A stretch of 64,000 bases of DNA from Fimenecus sp964557975 (GTDB lineage Bacteria > Bacillota > Clostridia > Oscillospirales > Acutalibacteraceae): positions 74,859-138,858 of the forward strand of contig CAZLCG010000001.1 in assembly GCA_964557975.1 (NCBI GenBank), read 5' to 3'. Below the pieces are notes generated by a model. The model was not told where the DNA came from. It worked only from the letters and a program-made list of their open reading frames with translations, and searched no databases. This document shows positions 58,799 through 64,000 of the stretch, piece after piece (position 1 is the first letter of the stretch; every line of letters begins with the position of its first letter). A program made the position numbers and the translations under genes.

Positions 58799-60205
58799 TT
58801 ATTTTTCTTCAAAGAAAGTTTTGAACGCTCTGTAAGCCATATAGACGTCAAGCTTTGCGACGACCTCAAACGGTGAATGCATTGAAAGCACGGGCACGCC
58901 CAAGTCCACAACATCTATATCGAGCGACGCCAGATACATGGCGACCGTTCCGCCGCCGCCTGCGTCAACCTTGCCGAGCTCGCCCGACTGCCATACAATA
59001 TTGTCGGAGTCGAGCATATTCCTGATTTTGCCCATATATTCGGCAGACGCGTCAGACGTTCCGCTCTTGCCTCGCGAACCTGTGTATTTTGTAATAACAA
59101 CACCTCTGTTGATAAAGGAAGCGTTTCGTTTTTCCGAAACGTCGGGGAATGTCGGGTCAAACGCCGCGTTAACGTCGGCGGAAAGGCACTGCGTATTTGT
59201 AAGCACGGTATGGTAATCGACCCCTTCGGCGTTTGAAAGGTCTGCGATAAAGTATTTAAGGTACGAGGAATTAAGTCCCGTATTGCCCTCAGAGCCGATT
59301 TCCTCTTTATCGGTAAGCACGGTAACCGCCGTGTACTGCGGATTTTCGATTGCAAAAATCGCCTCCGCCGCAGGGTAGGCGCATACTCTGTCGTCGTGAC
59401 CGTAGGAGCCTATCATACTGCGGTCAAAGCCAATATCCGACGCCTTAAAAGCAGGCACGGCTTCAAGCTCGGCGGAGAGGAAATCGCTTTCCGTTACGCC
59501 GTATTTTCGGAATAGGATATTCAGAATATTAAGCTTGACGTTTTCGCTTGCTTCATCCCGATTAAACGGGCGCGAGCCTACGAGAATGTTAAGCTCCTCT
59601 CCGCGAACGCCGTCGGAAAGCGTGCGCTTCATCTGCTCGCCCGCAAGGTGGGGAAGCAGATCTGTCACAACAAACTGAGGGTCGTTTTCATCCTCGCCGA
59701 TGTTAACCTTTACCTTAGCGCCGTCCTTTTTAACTATTACGCCGTGAAGCGAAAGCGGAATAGCCGTCCACTGATATTTTTTAATTCCGCCGTAATAATG
59801 TGTTTTAAAAAGCGCTGTGTCGGAGTCCTCATAAAGCGGATTTTGTTTAAGGTCAAGCCTCGGCGAGTCAATATGCGCCGCCGAAAGGCGAACTCCCTGC
59901 TTTAAGCCCGCTTTGCCGATAACCGCAAGAATAATCGACTTGCCGCGGTTGTTGCAGTAAACCTTGTCGCCTGCGGAATATTTCTTATCCCTGTCAAATT
60001 TTACAAAGCCGTTTTTTACCGCCTTTTCCTCGACATATTCAACAGCTTCTCTTTCGGTTTTCGCGCGGTTCAGAAAGCTCTTGTACTCCTCGCAGAATTT
60101 GTCCGCCTTTTCAATTTCACTGTCCGAAATAATTAAAGCGGCGCTTTTTGGCTGATAAAAGAGCTTTTCCTTTAACTCCTCCGCCTGTGTTTTTTCTTTT
60201 GCCAT
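58799..60205 (-). CDS. apeB: M18-family aminopeptidase
   Basis: 468 residues from ATG 60205 with GAGGAG upstream; an earlier ATG lies inside the previous gene's end. Metal-binding regions of M18: SAAHIDSPRLDLKQNPLYED, DDRVCAYPAAEAIF, TDKEEIGSEGNTG, and LSMHSPFEVVAKLD near the C-terminus. Cleaves N-terminal Asp/Glu or neutral residues (substrate not deducible). Cytosolic. Last gene of the minus-strand operon. Confidence 0.93.
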   Translation of the reverse strand: MAKEKTQAEELKEKLFYQPKSAALIISDSEIEKADKFCEEYKSFLNRAKTEREAVEYVEEKAVKNGFVKFDRDKKYSAGDKVYCNNRGKSIILAVIGKAGLKQGVRLSAAHIDSPRLDLKQNPLYEDSDTALFKTHYYGGIKKYQWTAIPLSLHGVIVKKDGAKVKVNIGEDENDPQFVVTDLLPHLAGEQMKRTLSDGVRGEELNILVGSRPFNRDEASENVKLNILNILFRKYGVTESDFLSAELEAVPAFKASDIGFDRSMIGSYGHDDRVCAYPAAEAIFAIENPQYTAVTVLTDKEEIGSEGNTGLNSSYLKYFIADLSNAEGVDYHTVLTNTQCLSADVNAAFDPTFPDVSEKRNASFINRGVVITKYTGSRGKSGTSDASAEYMGKIRNMLDSDNIVWQSGELGKVDAGGGGTVAMYLASLDIDVVDLGVPVLSMHSPFEVVAKLDVYMAYRAFKTFFEEK

Positions 60206-60209
60206 TTTG

Positions 60210-60788
60210 TCAAATCTCCTCTTCATAAAGATTATTGTATATATTTATTGCCTTGGTTACCTTATTTACATAGTGCGCGGTTGCCTTTGAAGGTATCTTC
60301 GTCAGGGATTTGCCGTCGGGCGAATATTCGCTGTTGCCGAGCCACTCGTTTACCTTTGAACGCCCAGCGTGGTATGCCGCAACGGCGGTTTCGGTCTGTT
60401 CAAATTCGTTTAAAAGCAGGGAATAAAACACCGCGCAGTATTTTATTGAAATTTCGGGATCATACAGGTCGCTTTCGGCGTATTCCTCGCCCGTTTTTGT
60501 CTGAAGCCACGAAAAGGTTTCGGGGGTAATTTGCGTTAATCCCAACGCGCCGACATCGGATTTCGCGTCGGGATCAAAGCCGCTTTCGACTTTTACCGTA
60601 GCGTATAAAAGCTCCTTCGGCACGCCGTAGTCAAGCGAATATTTTTCAATATATTCTGTGTATTCAAGCGGATAAATATGCCTGTATATGTTCCTTGCGG
60701 CAAGCGCCGTCAAGCCTGAAACAATAAGCGCGAATACGGCGATTATACATATTATTTTTACTGCGCTTACGGTTTTTGGTTTATTCAT
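60210..60788 (-). CDS. Membrane-anchored lytic transglycosylase (SLT domain)
   Basis: 192 residues from ATG 60788, overlapping coaE by 8 bases. One N-terminal membrane segment (VKIICIIAVFALIVSGLTAL) then an SLT domain: catalytic Glu68 in VKVESGFDP, GALGLTQITPETF, AVAAYHAGRSKVNEWL. Cleaves peptidoglycan glycan strands. Similar to MltE/Slt of Gram-positive bacteria. It overlaps coaE and precedes the aminopeptidase by four bases. Confidence 0.92.
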   Translation of the reverse strand: MNKPKTVSAVKIICIIAVFALIVSGLTALAARNIYRHIYPLEYTEYIEKYSLDYGVPKELLYATVKVESGFDPDAKSDVGALGLTQITPETFSWLQTKTGEEYAESDLYDPEISIKYCAVFYSLLLNEFEQTETAVAAYHAGRSKVNEWLGNSEYSPDGKSLTKIPSKATAHYVNKVTKAINIYNNLYEEEI

Positions 60789-61365
60789 CTTTAAAAATCC
60801 TTTTAATTTGTTCCGAAAGCTCATAAGGCGGATAATTTTCAATTACAAAATCCGCATTTTCTCTGTAAAACGCTTCGCTCTGCTGGGCGTTAACGCGAAG
60901 AACAGCGTCCTCACGGGAGATATTATCACGCTCGGTAATTCTTTTTAAGCGGATTTCAGCGGGCGCCGCCACCGAAACGGTAAAATCGCAAAGCTTGTTT
61001 TCACCGCTTTCAAACAGGGCGACGGCGTCAATAAGCACCGCTTTGCAGCCTTGAGCTTCCTTTTCTTTAATAATTTCTCTTATTCTTTTTGTTACGGCGG
61101 GGTGGGTTATCGAGTTCAGCAAAAGCGTATTTTCCTTTGAGGAAAACGCCCTTCTCGCAAGGGCCTTTCTGTCAACCGAGCCGTCGGGATTTAAAATATC
61201 CTCACCGAACGCGGAGCATAGCAGGGGAATGACGGGGGAATTTTTTTCTGTAAGCTCTCTTGCGACAAGGTCGGCGTCAATATGGTAAAAGCCGAGCTTT
61301 TGAAGCTCCCCGCAAACGGTTGATTTGCCCGCGCCGGTCTGACCGGTAATGCCTATGATCTTCAT
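60781..61365 (-). CDS. coaE: Dephospho-CoA kinase
   Basis: Last step of coenzyme A synthesis: phosphorylates dephospho-CoA. 194 residues with the P-loop GQTGAGKST (residues 8-16) and DADLVARELT, plus the CoaE NSITHPAVTKRI and RVNAQQSEAFYR stretches. Standard length. It is 12 bases after the Sua5-type gene. Confidence 0.96.
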   Translation of the reverse strand: MKIIGITGQTGAGKSTVCGELQKLGFYHIDADLVARELTEKNSPVIPLLCSAFGEDILNPDGSVDRKALARRAFSSKENTLLLNSITHPAVTKRIREIIKEKEAQGCKAVLIDAVALFESGENKLCDFTVSVAAPAEIRLKRITERDNISREDAVLRVNAQQSEAFYRENADFVIENYPPYELSEQIKRIFKDE

Positions 61366-61377
61366 TTTGCGCCTCCG

Positions 61378-62400
61378 TCACAGCTCAATAATATGAAATC
61401 CCGCCGAGCGTATCAGACGGTTATATACGGCAAGCCCTACGCCCGCCGTTTCGGGACAGCGCGCGAAAACGGTTTTCGCACCCTTTTCGTCAAGCTCCCG
61501 AAGCGCGTCAAAAAGACGATTAGCCTCGGAAAGCCCGCTTTCACGCCTGCCGTAGGTGACGGCGTTTTTAAAATGACCTTCTTCGCCCTCAAAGCAGAGT
61601 ACAAAACAGTCCTCGGGCTGTGACATAACGTAATCGTAAAATTCCCGAAAGCTGCCCTTTAATATTGTAATATCGGCTTTCGGCGCGTAATGCTTGTATT
61701 TCATACCCGGTGAAGCCGCTCTTTCGCCTTCCTTAAGCTCGTGGATCACCGCGTCGTCAACCCGAACCTCTCCCAAGACTTCACGGAGCTGTTCAACGGT
61801 TATACCGCCGGGTCGGAGTATCCTCGGCGGATCCAAAGCCAGTGTAACGACGGTCGATTCAACGCCGACCGAGCATTGACCGCCGTCAAGTATGAGCGGA
61901 ATTTTGCCGTCCATATCGGAAAGCACATATTTGGCGTTTGTCGGGCTGGGACTGCCCGAAATATTTGCGCTCGGCGCGGCAAGAGGAACGCCCGCCGCCT
62001 TTATTACCGCCCTTGCGGCAGGATGAGAGGGCATACGCACCGCTACGGTTTCAAGACCTGCCGAAACCTCGTTCGGTATTTTATCGCTTTTTTGCATAAT
62101 CACAGTCAGGGGTCCGGGCCAAAATTTTTCGGCAAGGATTTTCGCGCTTTCGGGCACGGTCTTCACAAGACTGTAAAGCTCGTCAAATTCGGCGATGTGG
62201 ACTATGAGCGGATTGTCCATAGGGCGTGATTTTGCCTTAAAAATTTTTGCAACCGCTTTTCCGTCAAGGGCGTTTGCCGCAAGCCCGTAAACCGTTTCGG
62301 TCGGAATCGCGACGACCTCGCCGTCTCTGATAAGCGAGGAGGCGGCTTCGGCGGCATATTTCAAGTTGTTTCTGTTTGTCTTAATTACCTGAGTTTGCAT
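61378..62400 (-). CDS. L-threonylcarbamoyladenylate synthase, full-length Sua5 type
   Basis: Makes threonylcarbamoyl-AMP from threonine, bicarbonate and ATP for the t6A modification of tRNA. 340 residues: TsaC domain (IPTETVYGLAANAL, then SRPMDNPLIVHI, PSANISGSPSPTNA) followed by the C-terminal Sua5 domain (SPGMKYKHYAPKADITIL). The tsaB/D/E partners are not in the window. It sits between prfA and coaE. Confidence 0.95.
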   Translation of the reverse strand: MQTQVIKTNRNNLKYAAEAASSLIRDGEVVAIPTETVYGLAANALDGKAVAKIFKAKSRPMDNPLIVHIAEFDELYSLVKTVPESAKILAEKFWPGPLTVIMQKSDKIPNEVSAGLETVAVRMPSHPAARAVIKAAGVPLAAPSANISGSPSPTNAKYVLSDMDGKIPLILDGGQCSVGVESTVVTLALDPPRILRPGGITVEQLREVLGEVRVDDAVIHELKEGERAASPGMKYKHYAPKADITILKGSFREFYDYVMSQPEDCFVLCFEGEEGHFKNAVTYGRRESGLSEANRLFDALRELDEKGAKTVFARCPETAGVGLAVYNRLIRSAGFHIIEL

Positions 62401-62475
62401 TTCTTAGCCTCGGTTTGCAGTTTAATAAAATATGTCGGGTGACCCGAAACGAAACAGATAATAAATATCTAACGT

Positions 62476-63552
62476 TCAATTTCCGCTGTCGGCTTTTAAT
62501 TTTTCGGCTGTGTCCGCGGTTATCAGCGCGTCGATAATTTCGTCAAGGTCGCCGTTCATTACGGCTTCTATCTTGTAAAGCGTAAGCCCTATGCGGTGGT
62601 CGGAAACACGCCCCTGCGGAAAGTTGTAGGTGCGTATTCTTTCCGAGCGGTCTCCCGTGCCGACCATTGATTTTCTCGCGCCCGCGATTTCAGCGTCGTG
62701 CTTTGCCTTTTCAATGTCGTAAAGCCTTGAGCGCAAAACCTTGAGTGCCTTATCCTTGTTTTTATACTGGCTTCTCTCGTCCTGACATTCGACCACCATA
62801 CCCGTCGGCAGATAGGTCACGCGTATTGCCGATGAGGTTTTGTTGACTTTCTGACCTCCTGCGCCCGACGAGCGGAAAACATCGATCTGCAAATCGGCGG
62901 GGTCAAGCTCGAAATCGACCTCCTCAGCCTCGGGCAGAACCGCTACGGTAACGGTTGAGGTGTGAACCCTGCCTTGGCTCTCGGTTTCAGGTACGCGCTG
63001 AACACGGTGGACTCCGCTTTCAAATTTAAGCCTTGAATACGCGCCCTCGCCTTCAATCATAAAGCTGATTTCCTTGTAACCGCCCAGCTCGGTCGGGTTT
63101 TCATTCATAATTTCGGTTTTCCAGCCCTTGCTTTCGGCGTACATTGAATACATTCTGAAAAGCGAGCCTGCGAAAAGCGCCGCCTCCTCGCCGCCCGCGC
63201 CGCCTCGGATTTCAACTATTACGTTTTTGCCGTCGTTCGGGTCTTTCGGCAGAAGAAGCACCTTTAATTCGTTCTCTATTCTTTCAATATTTAACTTTGA
63301 CGATTCGTATTCCTCCTGCGCTATTTCTCGGAAATCCCTGTCCGCTTCGCCCGAATCCAAAATATCTTTTGCCCCGTCAAAATTTTTCTTTTCTCTTTTG
63401 TATTCCCTGAATTTTTCGACTATCGGAGAAAGCTGTTTTACCTCTTTCATCAGCTTAGCGTATTCCTCCTGATTGTTCACAATATCGGGGTCGCACAAAA
63501 GACCGTTGATTTTAACGTATTTGTCCTCTATTCCCTGAAGCTTATCAATCAT
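62476..63552 (-). CDS. prfA: Peptide chain release factor 1
   Basis: Terminates translation at UAA and UAG. 358 residues from ATG 63552 (GAGGAAACAG upstream). The tripeptide codon-reading motif region is RVPETESQGRVHTSTV (PxT form of RF1) and the catalytic GGQ lies in SSGAGGQKVNKTSSAIR. Overlaps the DUF951 gene by 8 bases. prmC, often next to prfA, is not adjacent. Confidence 0.97.
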   Translation of the reverse strand: MIDKLQGIEDKYVKINGLLCDPDIVNNQEEYAKLMKEVKQLSPIVEKFREYKREKKNFDGAKDILDSGEADRDFREIAQEEYESSKLNIERIENELKVLLLPKDPNDGKNVIVEIRGGAGGEEAALFAGSLFRMYSMYAESKGWKTEIMNENPTELGGYKEISFMIEGEGAYSRLKFESGVHRVQRVPETESQGRVHTSTVTVAVLPEAEEVDFELDPADLQIDVFRSSGAGGQKVNKTSSAIRVTYLPTGMVVECQDERSQYKNKDKALKVLRSRLYDIEKAKHDAEIAGARKSMVGTGDRSERIRTYNFPQGRVSDHRIGLTLYKIEAVMNGDLDEIIDALITADTAEKLKADSGN

Positions 63553-63739
63553 TTTCTGTTTCCTCACGGATTATTTTTTTTATGTTTTTTTCAGCCTTGG
63601 CTCGGGGTATCATAACCTCTCTGCCGCAGCCCTCGCATCGGATTTTGAAATCCATCCCCGAACGCAGGACAAAAAACCTGTCGCCGCCGCAGGGGTGCTT
63701 TTTTTTCATAATAAGTACATCGCCGACGCGCACGTCCAT
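63545..63739 (-). CDS. DUF951-family small zinc-binding protein
   Basis: 64 residues from ATG 63739 with GGAGG 8 bases upstream; a GTG further out overlaps that site. Sequence MDVRVGDVLIMKKKHPCGGD and CEGCGREVMIPRAKAEK fit the DUF951 family. CG and CxxC form a zinc-ribbon-like site. Widespread in Firmicutes, no known function. It overlaps prfA and is first in the minus-strand operon. Confidence 0.9.
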   Translation of the reverse strand: MDVRVGDVLIMKKKHPCGGDRFFVLRSGMDFKIRCEGCGREVMIPRAKAEKNIKKIIREETEND

Positions 63740-63888
63740 TTGCGACACCTCCGAAAAGCGTTTAAATCGCAGCGCCGCTTCTCACCTGTCGGCTCGGTCG
63801 GTTCTTCTCAGCCTGCGGCTGAGAGGCGTCCGCCGGACACACGCACTCTTAGAGGCGGGGAACATCTGCGTTTGGGTTATAATACAAT

Positions 63889-63897
63889 AGTATAGCA
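63889..63897 (-). promoter_or_regulatory. Extended -10 promoter of the DUF951-prfA operon
   Basis: On the minus strand TGCTATACT gives an extended -10 (TGn + TATACT). The -35 region is weak. It leaves a leader of about 140 bases with no gene. Confidence 0.45.
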
Positions 63898-64000
63898 TAA
63901 TATTCGGCAAAATAAAATAGGTGTTTTTATTTGTTTCAATTCTCATCCTGTAGGTTTACAATAGATGTGTTACAAAAAGAAAAAAATAAGTGACGAATGG

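Overview
The window is a contiguous stretch of a low-to-mid GC Gram-positive chromosome, most likely class Clostridia, order Eubacteriales (Oscillospiraceae/Ruminococcaceae-like). Evidence: the Firmicutes-type S10-spc-alpha gene order, a zinc-ribbon S14, strong GGAGG ribosome-binding sites, frequent GTG/TTG starts, sigma-A promoters with 17-bp spacing, many U-tailed terminators, a long type-2-like IleRS, and the Gram-positive mreBCD-PBP2-minD-mgsA block. Taxonomy is inferred from gene content only. No rRNA, tRNA, CRISPR array, transposase or integrase gene was seen.

Layout: (1) 1-15300, an intact ribosomal-protein/translocon superoperon running rplC (5' end cut by the window edge) to rplQ. 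It includes secY, adk, map, a small KOW-domain gene, infA, rpmJ and rpoA. L17 carries an unusual repetitive acidic tail. (2) 15433-18703, ileS with its own promoter and terminator. (3) 18852-24140, a metabolic cluster: an SCP2-like lipid-binding protein, a GSA-aminomutase-like PLP enzyme, a two-subunit transketolase and a second SCP2-like protein. I see no textbook pathway for this set, and it is the best candidate here for an undescribed system. (4) 24152-26062, minus-strand cyclase-family enzyme, a small Cys-rich protein and an ATPase relative that appears to have lost its P-loop. (5) 26157-36898, single-gene or two-gene units: fba, murA, gltX-glnS plus a membrane protein, a minus-strand HATPase-like gene, gap and a GH13 amylase. 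(6) 36895-44581, a small membrane protein, an OGG1-type glycosylase, mreB-mreC-mreD-pbp2-minD and mgsA. (7) 44649-53436, hisS-aspS, gdhA, putP, a small coiled-coil gene, and the NifU-like/GGGtGRT pair. (8) 53746-58727, an accessory island: an XRE repressor gene divergent from a row of zinc-ribbon membrane proteins, a secreted NTF2-like protein, a leucine-rich-repeat surface protein and a Cys-rich lipoprotein. (9) 58799-63739, a minus-strand housekeeping operon: DUF951, prfA, a TsaC/Sua5-family gene, coaE, a lytic transglycosylase and an M18 aminopeptidase.

The genes form separate modules: protein synthesis and export; cell elongation and wall synthesis (murA, mreBCD, PBP2, lytic transglycosylase); central carbon and nitrogen flux (fba, gap, mgsA, gdhA, putP, amylase); and two modules of unknown purpose (SCP2/PLP/transketolase and NifU-like/GGGtGRT). 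Intergenic DNA holds two families of dispersed repeats: a GC-rich 30-bp palindromic element in three copies, and a 24-bp element resembling the T-arm and acceptor end of tRNA or tmRNA.
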